NCBI GenBank assembly: GCA_034422355.1
Contig: DAOUJS010000091.1
Coordinates: forward strand, 1-64,000
Length of the DNA stretch: 64,000 bases
Source: CATOSP01 sp034422355
GTDB lineage: Bacteria > Chloroflexota > Dehalococcoidia > Lucifugimonadales > UBA3495
Direction of reading: 5' to 3'
Position numbers and translations under genes: made by a program
In this document: positions 1 to 16,104 of the stretch, piece by piece
How the letters are laid out: each line of letters starts with the position of its first letter
Position numbering within the stretch: position 1 is the stretch's first letter
Notes under the pieces: generated by a model
Told to the model about the DNA's origin: nothing
Database searches by the model: none
The model's input: the letters and a program-made list of their open reading frames with translations, nothing else

Positions 1-33
1 CCTGTTTCCATTGTCCCTTTATGCCACAACCAG

Positions 34-231
34 CCCGCGGACGCCAGTGTCTTTCAGCGGAACCGTAGAACCGTCCGCCCAGTAAATTCCCCTCATCAAG
101 TCTGAACAGTTACCAAAGTTTCCAGCCGGTTGACAACTCCGGGCAGGCATGTATAATGAATCGTTACGGTAGCATGTCCCTATCTACGACTTCGGCAACT
201 CTTCCAAACACCCGCGGACCCCAGTACCTTT
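34..231 (+). repeat. Imperfect 21-bp direct repeat upstream of rpoB
   Basis: Two 21-base segments, at 34-54 and 211-231, match at 18 of 21 positions. Both begin CCCGCGGAC and end CTTT. One lies upstream of the rpoB promoter and the other lies in the untranslated leader. No coding sequence explains them. They could be a regulatory pair or chance similarity in a GC-rich region. Confidence 0.3.
130..157 (+). promoter_or_regulatory. Housekeeping sigma-factor promoter of rpoBC
   Basis: A perfect -35 box TTGACA (130-135) and a perfect -10 box TATAAT (152-157) are separated by 16 bases. A start near 164 would give a leader of about 127 nt before rpoB. Both hexamers are consensus, so strong constitutive transcription is expected. 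rpoBC therefore has its own promoter and need not depend on an upstream ribosomal-protein operon. Confidence 0.85.
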
Positions 232-291
232 TTGTGCCCTGATCCTGGGCCTTCTTACCGCAGATTCCCATGCACTCCAAGGAGAGGGAGA

Positions 292-3200
292 ATGGTATTT
301 TCCGCTACGGAAAACGGACACCCGTTGACGCTGCCAGAGGTTAGGACCTATGCCAAGATTCCCCAAGTCCTGGACGTTCCCAACCTGATACAGAGCCAGC
401 TCAAGTCCTACGAGTGGTTCACCACTGAAGCTCTCACGGAGGTCTTCAAAGAGATTTCCCCCATAGCCGATTACACCGGCAAGAAGTACGACCTGCACTT
501 CAGGGAGCATAATTTCAAGGAGCCTAAATACTCGCCACAGGAGTGCAAGGAGAGGGAGATCACCTACTCTCAACCCCTGTTCGTCAGGACTCGTCTCGAA
601 ATGAAGGAAACCGGCGAGATCAAGGAGCAGGAAATCTTCATGGGAGACATTCCCATGATGACCGACAACGGCACCTTCATAATCAACGGGGCGGAACGGG
701 TCGTCGTGTCCCAACTGGTACGCTCTCCGGGAATCTACTTCGTCTACGAGAGGAATCCGGCCAGCAACCGGAACCTCTGCTTTGCCAAGCTGATACCATC
801 CCGCGGGGCATGGCTTGAGTTCGAGACCAGCGCCAAGGACCTGCTCTCAGTGAAGGTGGACCGCAAGCGCAAGGTCTCGGCCACCACCTTCCTGCGGGCC
901 CTGGGCCTTGCCACCGATGAGGAAATCAAAGCCTGCTTCGCCGAATCGGACGATGACCCCAACCACGGGTACATCGAAGCGACGCTGGAGCGGGACGACA
1001 CGTCGGACAAGAAGTCCGAAGCGGCGCGCGAAGAAAGTTTGCGCAGCGTGTCCATCCGTGAGGACGACCTGCAAAGTCTGTGGGACTTGCTCTGCGACCA
1101 CGAACACGGATGGGGCGCTCGCCCCGCTGATGAGGAGTACAACCCGGTCCTGGCGAGGCGGATTGCCGGCGCCCAGATTGAGTTCTACCGGCGGCTCCGC
1201 CCCGGCGAGCCACCGACACTGGAGAACTCGCGGACCCTTATCCACAACCTGTTCTTCGCGCCGCGGCGCTACGACCTGGGCCGGGTGGGCCGGTACAAAC
1301 TTGACAGGCGTCTGGGTCAGACCGAAAACGCAGACAAGATGACCCTCACCGTAGCCGACGTCATAGCGGTCATCCGGACGATGATCCGCATCAACCAGGG
1401 CGACGGGCAACCGGACGACATCGATCACCTCGGCAACCGCCGGGTGCGGTCGGTGGGCGAACTGGTCCAGAACCAGGTGCGGGTCGGACTGCTCCGGATG
1501 GAGCGCATGGTCAAGGAGAAGATGACCCTGGTGGACCCGGAGACAGCCGCGCCCCAGGGGTTGGTGAACATCCGCCCCGTGGTAGCGGCGGTGCGGGAGT
1601 TCTTCGGCGGGTCCCAGTTGTCCCAGTTTATGGACCAGACCAACCCGCTGGCCGAACTGACCCACAAGCGGAGGCTATCGGCCCTTGGTCCGGGCGGCCT
1701 TTCCAGGGAACGGGCCGGGTTCGACGTGCGGGACGTTCACTTCTCCCACTATGGCAGAATCTGCCCAATCGAGACCCCGGAAGGTCCGAACATCGGGCTG
1801 CTCAGTTCCCTGGCGTCCTACGCCCGCATCAACCCCTACGGGTTCATCGAGTCGCCCTACCGTCCGGTGCTCAAGACCCTGCCCTGCGACTCGCCTGACC
1901 TTCTGGGACGCACCGCAACCCAGATTGTCCAGGACTCGGACGGCAAGACCATCGTAAACAATGATACGATCATCCGGGCCAACCGGATAGCGGCTCTGCG
2001 CGCCCTTCCCAAGGGCACAGTGGTCCACGTCAAGCCCTTCGTGGCCGCGGGGGAGGACGACATCATCTACCTTTCCGCCGACCAGGAGGAGAGGTTCCGC
2101 ATCGCCCAGGCCAATTCCATACTGGACGATCTGAACCAGTTCGTAGACGACCGGGTCGAAGTGAGGGTGGGCGAGACATACATCCAGGACTCCCCGGACA
2201 CCGTGGACTTGATGGACGTGTCCCCGATGCAGATTATGAGCGTGTCCGCTGCGCTCATCCCGTTCCTTGAGCATGACGACGCCAACCGCGCCCTGATGGG
2301 ATCCAACATGCAGCGCCAGGCTGTCCCCCTGCTCCGGCCGCAAGCGCCGATCATCGGGACCGGGATCGAAGGACGGGTCGCCAGAGACAGCGGCCAAGTC
2401 GTGCTCTCACGGGCCAACGGGGTGATCACCTCGGTGACCGGCAGGAACATCGTGGTCCTCGACGAGGAGGGGGTGGAACACCAACACCCGTTGATCAAGT
2501 TTGCCCGCACCAATCAGGGCACCTGCTTCGACCAGCGTCCCACCGTGGCCGCCGGCGACATCGTGAAGAAGGGAGATGTCCTTGCCGATAGCTCGTCAAC
2601 CGACCACGGCGACCTGGCGCTGGGCCAGAATGTGCTGGTGGCCTTCATGTCCTGGGAGGGCTACAACTACGAGGACGCCATCATAATCAGCGAGCGCCTC
2701 GTGAAGGAGGACTACTTCACCTCCACTCATATCGAAAAGCACGAGATGGAAGCCCGCGAGACCAAGCTGGGTCCGGAGGAAATCACACGGGACATTCCCA
2801 ATGTGGGAGAGGGCAGCCTGCGGGACCTGGACGAACGGGGCATCATCAGGGTCGGGGCGGACGTAGGACCCGGAGACATTCTCGTCGGCAAGGTCACACC
2901 CAAGGGTGAAACTGAGCTGACCGCGGAGGAGAAGCTGCTGCGGGCCATATTCGGCGAGAAGTCCAGGGACGTGAAGGACACGTCGCTCCGCGTGCCCCAC
3001 GGCGAGAGGGGCAAGGTAATCGACGTCAAGATACTGAACCGGAACAACCGGGATGACCTGCCGCCCGGCGTCAATGAGGCGGTGCGCGTCTGGATCGCCC
3101 AGACCAGGAAGATCTCCGTCGGCGACAAGATGGCAGGCCGTCATGGCAATAAGGGCGTGGTCGCCCGCATCCTGCCCGAGGAAGATATGCCGTTCCTGGC

Positions 3201-4127
3201 CGATGGGACTCCGATGGACGTTATCCTGAACCCCATTGGCGTGCCGTCACGCATGAACCTGGGACAGGTGCTTGAGACCCACCTCGGCTGGGCGGCGCGC
3301 ACCATGAACTTCCGGGCCAACACCCCGGTGTTCGACGGCGCACGCGACGACTCAATCGAGGACGCCCTGGCGCGGACGTGGTTCGCCGAGCAGGCGCAGG
3401 CAATCGACGGGGGCCCCAACGACGGGTCTCCGCAGATTGACTATCCCAGACTGGTCAAGTGGCTGGATGACCAGGGCTATGACGGCGAAAGGCTCATGGA
3501 CCAGGAAGTCTATGGCAAGGCCCAACAAGCGTGCCTGGAAATGTGGCTCCGCAACGTGGCCGGCGAGGACACCGCCGGGCTGGGGATTGATGATCTCCGG
3601 CAGATGGCCCTGAAGGTCCACCGGGAAAGGCGCATCGCCCCGCCCACCTTCGGAAAGTTCGAGCTTTTCGATGGGCGCTCGGGCGAACCTTTCGACCAAC
3701 TGGTGACCGTGGGCAGTATCTACATCCTGAAGCTCATACACCTCGTGGAGGACAAGATTCATGCCCGCTCCACCGGGCCCTATTCCATGATCACCCAGCA
3801 GCCTCTGGGCGGAAAGGCCCAGTTCGGCGGCCAGCGGTTCGGTGAGATGGAGGTATGGGCCCTTGAGGCATACAGCGCAGCCTATAATTTGCAGGAGGTG
3901 CTGACAGTCAAGTCGGACGATGTGGCCGGACGGGTCAAGACCTACGAGGCAGTAGTGAAGGGGGAACCCATCGGGCAACCGGGAGTCCCCGAGTCCTTCA
4001 ACGTGTTGTTGAAGGAGTTGCAGAGCCTGGGTCTGGCCGTGGAGCTGCTAAATGAGGATGACCGCTCCTCTCTGATGCAGAGAATCTCTGACGATACCGA
4101 GCTATTCCAACCTCTGGAGGCGATTTA

Positions 4128-4128
<1 letters not shown>
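292..4128 (+). CDS. rpoB: DNA-directed RNA polymerase subunit beta
   Basis: This is the beta subunit of RNA polymerase, which with beta' forms the catalytic core. It has 1278 residues when started at the ATG at 292, which follows the ribosome site GGAGAGGGAGA; an in-frame ATG at 232 lacks such a site and would add 20 residues unlike the family. The rifampicin-pocket segment SQLSQFMDQTNPL begins near residue 441 and continues into THKRRLSALGPGGL. The wild-type residues normally changed in resistant strains are present, so a drug-sensitive pocket is predicted. The segment GDKMAGRHGNKG at about residue 944 is the conserved C-terminal motif. The stop codon overlaps the rpoC start by one base, so the two are translationally coupled. 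Confidence 0.98.
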
Positions 4129-8438
<4,310 letters not shown>

Positions 8439-8453
8439 CCACGGACACCAAAG

Positions 8454-8477
8454 GGCGGCCGGGTGTCTCCGGCCGCC
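8454..8477 (+). terminator. Hairpin after rpoC
   Basis: A perfect 9-bp GC stem (8454-8462 with 8469-8477) closes a 6-base loop 15 bases after the rpoC stop. No T-run follows, so this may be an attenuating or RNA-stabilising hairpin, or a weak terminator, rather than a canonical intrinsic terminator. Confidence 0.5.
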
Positions 8478-8512
8478 TAATCCTCTACCCCAACGCGCAC
8501 ATAGAGTTTCAA

Positions 8513-9538
8513 ATGGCAACCACTCCCAAGACTGTCGACAGCCATACTCACCGGACCTGTAATGGGGCACTAGACTTGCCGGTGGACTTGGCCCCGCATA
8601 ATCCTCATCACCTGAGGATTGCCAACCCCGTCATGATCGCCTCCGGGACCTTTGGCTACGACGGCTACGGCCGCGGCATCACTCCCGATATGGACTTGGG
8701 CAAGATAGGGGCGGTGATACCCAAAACCGTTACCCGGCTCCCGCGGGCGGGAAACCCGGAACCCCGGTGGAGTCCCACGTCATACCGCCAGGCCGTTGAG
8801 AATGGAGAGTGCATCTTCCTGAACTCAATCGGGCTGGCCAATCCCGGCATTGAGGGCGCGCTGGAGCGAGAGGCTCCCGGGTGGCCCACGCTGAACACCA
8901 CCGTGTTGTTAAGCCTCTCCGGGGAGACCGTGGCCCAATTCGGTGAGATGGCGGCCATGACCCGCGGAGTCGCGGGCTTTCAGGGCATCGAGTTGAACCT
9001 GAGCTGCCCAAACGTTGAGTATGGCGCGCTGTTTGCCCATGACCCTGTATTGGTCTCTGAAGCGGTCTCTGCGGTCAGGGAACAGACCGGCCTTCCGGTA
9101 CTGGCCAAGCTGGCCCCCAACGTGCCGGACGTTGTGCCCATCGCCCAAGCTGCGGCCAAGGCCGGAGCCGATGCCCTGACCATTTCCAACACCATCCCTG
9201 CCATGCAGATTGATGTCCAAACAAGGCGGCCGGTCCTTGGAGCGGTTACCGGCGGACTGTCCGGCCCGGGGCTGCGGCCCGTGGCCGTGGCAATGGTGTA
9301 CCGGGCCGCACGTGCTGTGGACGTGCCCATAGTCGGCGTGGGCGGCATCTTCCACGGAGACCACGCGGTGGAGTTCCTGCTGGCTGGGGCTACGGCAGTG
9401 CAAGTAGGAAGCGCGAACCTGGCTGACCTCCGCGCGCCTCTCCGCATACTGGACCAGTTGACATCCTACATGGGCGAGAGGGGCGTATCCCACATCACAG
9501 ACCTGATAGGCGCGGTGGAAACCGGCGCCGCCCCTTGA
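8513..9538 (+). CDS. pyrD: Dihydroorotate dehydrogenase, class 1B-like
   Basis: This enzyme oxidises dihydroorotate to orotate in pyrimidine synthesis, using FMN. Visible family features are ASGTFGYDGYG near residue 43, the catalytic loop ELNLSCPN with Cys at 165 (class 1 enzymes use Cys, class 2 use Ser), SNTIPAMQID, and the C-terminal FMN-phosphate region GVGGIFHGDHAVEFLLAGA. The layout is typical of class 1B, which normally pairs with the PyrK electron-transfer subunit; no pyrK is present here. The first 20 or so residues are extra compared with the family, and the ATG at 8513 has no clear ribosome site, so a start at TTG 8576 is possible. Confidence 0.93.
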   Translation: MATTPKTVDSHTHRTCNGALDLPVDLAPHNPHHLRIANPVMIASGTFGYDGYGRGITPDMDLGKIGAVIPKTVTRLPRAGNPEPRWSPTSYRQAVENGECIFLNSIGLANPGIEGALEREAPGWPTLNTTVLLSLSGETVAQFGEMAAMTRGVAGFQGIELNLSCPNVEYGALFAHDPVLVSEAVSAVREQTGLPVLAKLAPNVPDVVPIAQAAAKAGADALTISNTIPAMQIDVQTRRPVLGAVTGGLSGPGLRPVAVAMVYRAARAVDVPIVGVGGIFHGDHAVEFLLAGATAVQVGSANLADLRAPLRILDQLTSYMGERGVSHITDLIGAVETGAAP

Positions 9539-9667
9539 CCCACTCCAACCCACTCCCAGAACCGCATCGATCACCACAAACAACGATCCCTGAACAGACC
9601 ATAGCGCCCAAACGGTAACGTTATGTAAAATTGACGCTGCAAACGTGCAACACCCTGCCACTTTGGG

Positions 9668-9673
9668 TACAAT
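9668..9673 (+). promoter_or_regulatory. Possible -10 element before the DoxX-like gene
   Basis: TACAAT lies 21 bases before the ATG at 9695. There is no good -35 hexamer at the normal distance; TTGACG at 9631-9636 is 31 bases away. This is a weak prediction in the 150-bp gap after pyrD. Confidence 0.25.
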
Positions 9674-9694
9674 GATTCACAGGCCAGGGTGGAA

Positions 9695-10216
9695 ATGGCC
9701 AAATTGAGTTGGTTGGGGGACAAGATGTCTGCAAGCACGGGGGCCGGGTCCGCAGACCAACCCGAAGGCGGAGGAATCTTCGGGCGTTTTTTTCTTAGCT
9801 TTACAGACGAGTTTTACCTGCTGTTCCGGCTTATATTTGCGTTCCTGGCCGCGCTGCACGGGGCACAAAAGGCGTTTGGCCTCTGGGGGTTCCCGGTGCC
9901 TGCGCCAATGCCCATCGTCAACGTGGCAGGTTGGGTAGAGTTCATATCCGCGCTGCTCATAGGGTTCGGCGTCCTCACACGGTTGGGGGCCGGGGCGCTG
10001 GTCGTGACCATGATAGTCGCCTACTTTATGATGCATGCGCCCAACGGCATCTGGCCGCACATGTTCCCCAACCCACCTGGAGACACAGGGTCAGCCTTCG
10101 TAGCCTCCGGCGGCGAGGTCACAATCCTGTGGTTCGCCTGCGCCGGCATCATTGGCATCATGGGCAGCCGCAAGTGGGGCATCGAGCGACTTGTGTTCAA
10201 GAAGGAATTGCTATAG
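9695..10216 (+). CDS. DoxX family membrane protein
   Basis: A protein of about 173 residues with four hydrophobic segments. It contains the DoxX-like run LFRLIFAFLAALHGAQKAFG and a later GWVEFISALLIGFGVLTR. Family members are small inner-membrane proteins associated with redox or respiratory functions; the exact role is unknown. The ATG at 9695 follows AGGGTGG. An in-frame ATG at 9725 after GGGGGA is an equally good start, and a GTG at 9689 is also open. The insert between the second and third helices (HAPNGIWPHMFPNPPGD) is long and hydrophilic. The gene sits between pyrD and secA on the same strand, with 43 bases to secA. Confidence 0.8.
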   Translation: MAKLSWLGDKMSASTGAGSADQPEGGGIFGRFFLSFTDEFYLLFRLIFAFLAALHGAQKAFGLWGFPVPAPMPIVNVAGWVEFISALLIGFGVLTRLGAGALVVTMIVAYFMMHAPNGIWPHMFPNPPGDTGSAFVASGGEVTILWFACAGIIGIMGSRKWGIERLVFKKELL

Positions 10217-10258
10217 GCGTGGATAGGGCAGGAGCTGCGGTCTTGAGGTGGTAGTGGC

Positions 10259-12886
<2,628 letters not shown>

Positions 12887-12898
12887 GGGGAAGGACCA

Positions 12899-13447
12899 GT
12901 GCCAGGGCACGACACGTTGGAACACCTTGCGTCGCTAATAGGAGGGCGCAACGAAATCGAGGCTAAAATTTCCGCGATCATCGGCCGTCCAGCCCATTCG
13001 GGTCACATAGGAGAATTCGTAGCCTCCGGAATATTTGACATCGAACTGGCCGAATCCGCCGCACAGAAGGGAATAGATGGTCACTTCAGCAGTGGCCCAC
13101 TCGCTGGTAAATCGGTAAACATCAAGAAATATTCAACCGACCAAGGTTTGTTAGACATCGTGCTGGAATCTCCGCCCGACTTCTACCTGGTGCTTACTGG
13201 CCTACGAATCCCGCCAGTATCTTCCCGAGGCACCACCCAACCTTGGACAATTGAGTCAGTGTTCTTGTTTGATGCCGCCTCGCTTGTACAACAGTTGAGG
13301 CAAAGAGGAGTCAAAATAGGTGTTGCCACCAGTGTCAGGCGTCATCAGTGGGATGAGGCCGAGATTTATCCGTCGGCCAACAACCGTGCTCTTCGACTGA
13401 CTTCCGATCAGACCTCGATGATACAGATGTTCAGCGGCTCGCCGTAA
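12899..13447 (+). CDS. Hypothetical protein, possible nuclease-like fold
   Basis: A 182-residue protein I do not recognise with certainty. It starts at GTG 12899 after the strong ribosome site GGGGGAAGGA and lies 12 bases after secA. Its middle contains GHIGEFVASGIFDIEL, then GIDGHF, then VNIKKYS. A conserved-looking Glu, a following Asp and a hydrophobic-Ile-Lys strand are the order seen in PD-(D/E)XK-type folds, but this is only pattern resemblance. There are no signal peptide or membrane segments. It runs toward the minus-strand HEPN-like gene, with 5 bases between the two stop codons. Confidence 0.6.
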   Translation: MPGHDTLEHLASLIGGRNEIEAKISAIIGRPAHSGHIGEFVASGIFDIELAESAAQKGIDGHFSSGPLAGKSVNIKKYSTDQGLLDIVLESPPDFYLVLTGLRIPPVSSRGTTQPWTIESVFLFDAASLVQQLRQRGVKIGVATSVRRHQWDEAEIYPSANNRALRLTSDQTSMIQMFSGSP

Positions 13448-13452
13448 CTGAT

Positions 13453-13947
13453 CTACTCCCCTGGTGGCACCGGCCTTACGGGAGGCAAGTCACTGACGTC
13501 GTCCTCCGTAGGGTCTGGGCTGCGGGTCAGTTTCCGCAGGCGTCTTTGCTGGTCCCGTGTCTGAGGAGTGAAGGGACGAGGCGGCTCGGCCCGGAGCGCT
13601 TCCAGTTCTCCGATAAGCGTCCTGGAGTCGTTTATACCCACCTGGACACGGGAGACCCCCATGCGATGCTCATAGAAGTTGTTGTGCATGATGCTCGCCG
13701 AGCCGAACAGAGTAATCAAGTCAGTACGTCCCCATTCATCTGCAATCTGCTCCACAACATCCCCAAGCAAGTCATGCCTGCTATGGTTCCATCCTCTCTC
13801 CTGGGCCAGGGACTTAACGGCGTGGGCCGTCGCGCCCCATAATTTTTCCGAGGCCTGGATGAGGTCCCCCCGGTCCAGTTCTTCCTGGGCCTGTTCAATG
13901 AGGAGCCGGCTTATTTCAGCATAACGGGTAGATAATGCCGATACCAT
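13453..13947 (-). CDS. HEPN/PaREP1-like protein (copy 1)
   Basis: A 164-residue helical protein. The N-terminal half has GDLIQASEKLWGATAHAV followed by ALAQ-type and NHSRHDLL segments. The gene at 53439-53840 has the same pattern (GDTMQASEKLWGAFSHAV). This matches the PaREP1/HEPN style of small helical proteins, which in other systems act as RNases or as nucleic-acid-associated toxins. No partner nucleotidyltransferase is next to it. The C-terminal 40 residues are proline- and arginine-rich. It is the last gene of the minus-strand operon, 18 bases after the acyl-CoA-dehydrogenase-like gene, and has GGAGGG upstream of the ATG. Confidence 0.7.
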   Translation of the reverse strand: MVSALSTRYAEISRLLIEQAQEELDRGDLIQASEKLWGATAHAVKSLAQERGWNHSRHDLLGDVVEQIADEWGRTDLITLFGSASIMHNNFYEHRMGVSRVQVGINDSRTLIGELEALRAEPPRPFTPQTRDQQRRLRKLTRSPDPTEDDVSDLPPVRPVPPGE

Positions 13948-13965
13948 TCTTGCTGCCTTTCCCTC

Positions 13966-15150
13966 CTACTCCATCACCCTTGCATCGGGGAGGCCGAGCA
14001 GGAACTGGCCGTGGTTTTCGTAGGCCCTGTCGCTGACCATCTGGTGCTGGGCCCCGGCGTTTATGTCCCGGAAGCATTGCTGGAGGATGCTGGACAGGAA
14101 CAGGGCCGAACCTCCGCCGTAGCGGAAGGCTTGGGAGACCACGTCGACGGCCACCTCCGTCGTATAGGCCGCGCAACTGCGCATCCGGGCCTGTAGCTGC
14201 GGCTCAGGCATTCTGCCGTTGCAAACGTTCTGCCAAGCCTCTTCCAGAATCTCCACGTTCAAGGCCCTTGCCGCGCGCAGGCGAAGGTCGGACTCGCCCA
14301 AAGCACGCTGGAAGGCAGGGCGGTCGGCCACCAGGCTGGAAGAGTTGTACCCCCGGACCTTGGAAGCGGCCAGTTCCGTCACGGCATCCAACGCCCTTCG
14401 GCCCACTCCCAGGGCAAAGGCCGAATGCTCGTTGGTCACGAAGGCCGGCCTTCCCAGCCGGTACAGGGGGCCTCCCCGTTTCGGCTCCGTAGAAGCGGCG
14501 TCCCAGGCGAAGTTTTCGGGCACGAACAGGTCTTCGGCGGAAAAGTCGCAGCTCCCGGTGCCGCGCAGCCCCATGACCTGCCAGTTGTCGTGTATCTTCA
14601 CCCTGTGGGTGGGCATGACGACCCGTAACATTCGCGGGTATCCAGGCTCTTCAGTAACGACGCGCGCGCCGGCCGAGAGCCACTGGGAATGCCGCACGCC
14701 GCTGCCGAATGGCCAGCGTCCGTTGAGCCGGTAGCCCCCGTTTACAGGCACGGCAACGCCGAGAGGAGCGGCGACCCCGGCAGTCCTGGGAGGCTTACCT
14801 CCTACGAAAACCTCCTCAAGAGCATCATCGGGCAGAAATGCGCCAAGTCCGCCGAGACTCGCCGAGCCAATCATCAGGCACCAGCCCGCCGAGGGTTCGA
14901 TCCGGCTTACCTCCTCCAGCACATCCAACTGGGTTACCAGATCGGCCTCCGCGCCGCCAAGGACATGGGGCATCTTGAGGCGGAACAGGCCCGAGTCGTA
15001 GAGGGCATCCACGGAGGCTTCGGGAAGTGCGCCGGTCTCTTCAGATTCCGTCCTACCCGCCTCCAGCACGTCCCGGACGCTTTCCACAGCATCCATCAGG
15101 ACGCGCCGCTTTTCGGCCCGGCCGGTGGGAAAAGCTGTAATCCGTAGCAT
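13966..15150 (-). CDS. Acyl-CoA dehydrogenase-like flavoprotein (possible group D monooxygenase)
   Basis: A 394-residue flavoprotein of the acyl-CoA dehydrogenase fold. It has the N-terminal helical domain (DALYDSGLFRLKMPHVLGG), the middle beta domain (VMGLRGTGSCDFSAEDLFVP) and the C-terminal helical domain (QAFRYGGGSALFLSSILQQC). The GLRGTGS and YGGGSALF patterns resemble the group of two-component hydroxylases related to HsaA/DszC more than true acyl-CoA dehydrogenases, so it could be an oxygenase; this is inference. The ATG directly abuts the stop of the upstream LLM gene with no bases between, implying translational coupling. A Met at residue 19 is an alternative start. Confidence 0.85.
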   Translation of the reverse strand: MLRITAFPTGRAEKRRVLMDAVESVRDVLEAGRTESEETGALPEASVDALYDSGLFRLKMPHVLGGAEADLVTQLDVLEEVSRIEPSAGWCLMIGSASLGGLGAFLPDDALEEVFVGGKPPRTAGVAAPLGVAVPVNGGYRLNGRWPFGSGVRHSQWLSAGARVVTEEPGYPRMLRVVMPTHRVKIHDNWQVMGLRGTGSCDFSAEDLFVPENFAWDAASTEPKRGGPLYRLGRPAFVTNEHSAFALGVGRRALDAVTELAASKVRGYNSSSLVADRPAFQRALGESDLRLRAARALNVEILEEAWQNVCNGRMPEPQLQARMRSCAAYTTEVAVDVVSQAFRYGGGSALFLSSILQQCFRDINAGAQHQMVSDRAYENHGQFLLGLPDARVME

Positions 15151-16068
15151 CTAGGCGTCCACCCCTGGTCTGACTTCCTGGACAAATACGTCCATAGAGT
15201 CGAGGAGTTGCTGGAGGCTGCCGCAGCCGTTGAAGTTAATCTGGAACTCTTCCAGCCCGGCCTCCTGCCGGTAGCGAACCATGTCCGACGCCACCTGTTC
15301 CGGCGTGCCCTGTCCCGTGGGCCTGTCGCCACCGGAGTGAGAACTGCCGGTGATGCGGCTGAAGTTGACCCGGAAGCTCATGCGTGTGCGCGGCACGCCG
15401 GGCCTGCCGATTCGGACGCAGACCTCGCGCAGGTAGGACTGGCACTTGATCAAGTCAGCCAGCGGCGTGGGCGTCGGCTGCCACACCTGGGCAAACTCAG
15501 CCGCCCGGCGCAGGGACGGGCGGCCTGAGCCGCCAATCCATATCGGCGGATGGGGTTGCTGCACCGGCTTGGGGTTGACGTGCATATTATCGAAGGAAAA
15601 GAAACGCCCGTTGAACGTGACCGGGCCGGGCTGCCAACACGCCTGCCACAGGCGGATATACTCGGTGGTGCGCGCCCTGCGCTCGCTGTGGGGCACTCCC
15701 AGGGCCCGGTACTCGGCCTCGTTCCATCCCGCGCCCACTCCGGCGATGGCCCGCCCCCCGGACATCCGGTCCAGGGTAGCGACCATCTTGGCCGTGACGA
15801 TGGGGTTGCGGTAGGGCATTATCAGGACCGAGGTCCCCAGCAGGACCCGCGTCGTCCGCGCCGCCACGTAGGACAGCACCATCAACGGGTCATAGACGTT
15901 CCGCCAAGGCGCGCTGCGGGGCGAGTCATCCACGATTACGTGGTCGTTGACGAACAGAGCGTCAAAACCCAACTCCTCGGCCTTGCAGGCTGTCTCAACT
16001 ATGGCTTCGGTCGTGGCCGGGAACCCCAGGTAGTCGGCGTTGGGGAGCCGGAATGAATACTGCGCCAT
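15151..16068 (-). CDS. LLM-class flavin (F420-type) oxidoreductase
   Basis: A 305-residue member of the bacterial-luciferase-like superfamily, a TIM barrel using FMN or F420. Visible features are EELGFDALFVNDHV, the strand TRVLLGTSVLIMPYRNPI, the loop GVGAGWNEAEY and PHPPIWIGGSGRPSLRRAAEFAQVW. The sequence looks like the F420-dependent branch, but cofactor choice cannot be read with certainty. It lies in the minus-strand operon between the Pht5-like gene and the acyl-CoA-dehydrogenase-like gene, which fits oxidative attack on an organic substrate. Confidence 0.9.
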   Translation of the reverse strand: MAQYSFRLPNADYLGFPATTEAIVETACKAEELGFDALFVNDHVIVDDSPRSAPWRNVYDPLMVLSYVAARTTRVLLGTSVLIMPYRNPIVTAKMVATLDRMSGGRAIAGVGAGWNEAEYRALGVPHSERRARTTEYIRLWQACWQPGPVTFNGRFFSFDNMHVNPKPVQQPHPPIWIGGSGRPSLRRAAEFAQVWQPTPTPLADLIKCQSYLREVCVRIGRPGVPRTRMSFRVNFSRITGSSHSGGDRPTGQGTPEQVASDMVRYRQEAGLEEFQINFNGCGSLQQLLDSMDVFVQEVRPGVDA

Positions 16069-16104
16069 GTCGCCTCCCGGTATTGGTGCGAGGACGGGCT
16101 GCCA

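Noticed and set aside
232..291. Longer start for rpoB at 232
   Set aside because: The added 20 residues have no family match and the ATG at 292 has a strong ribosome site.
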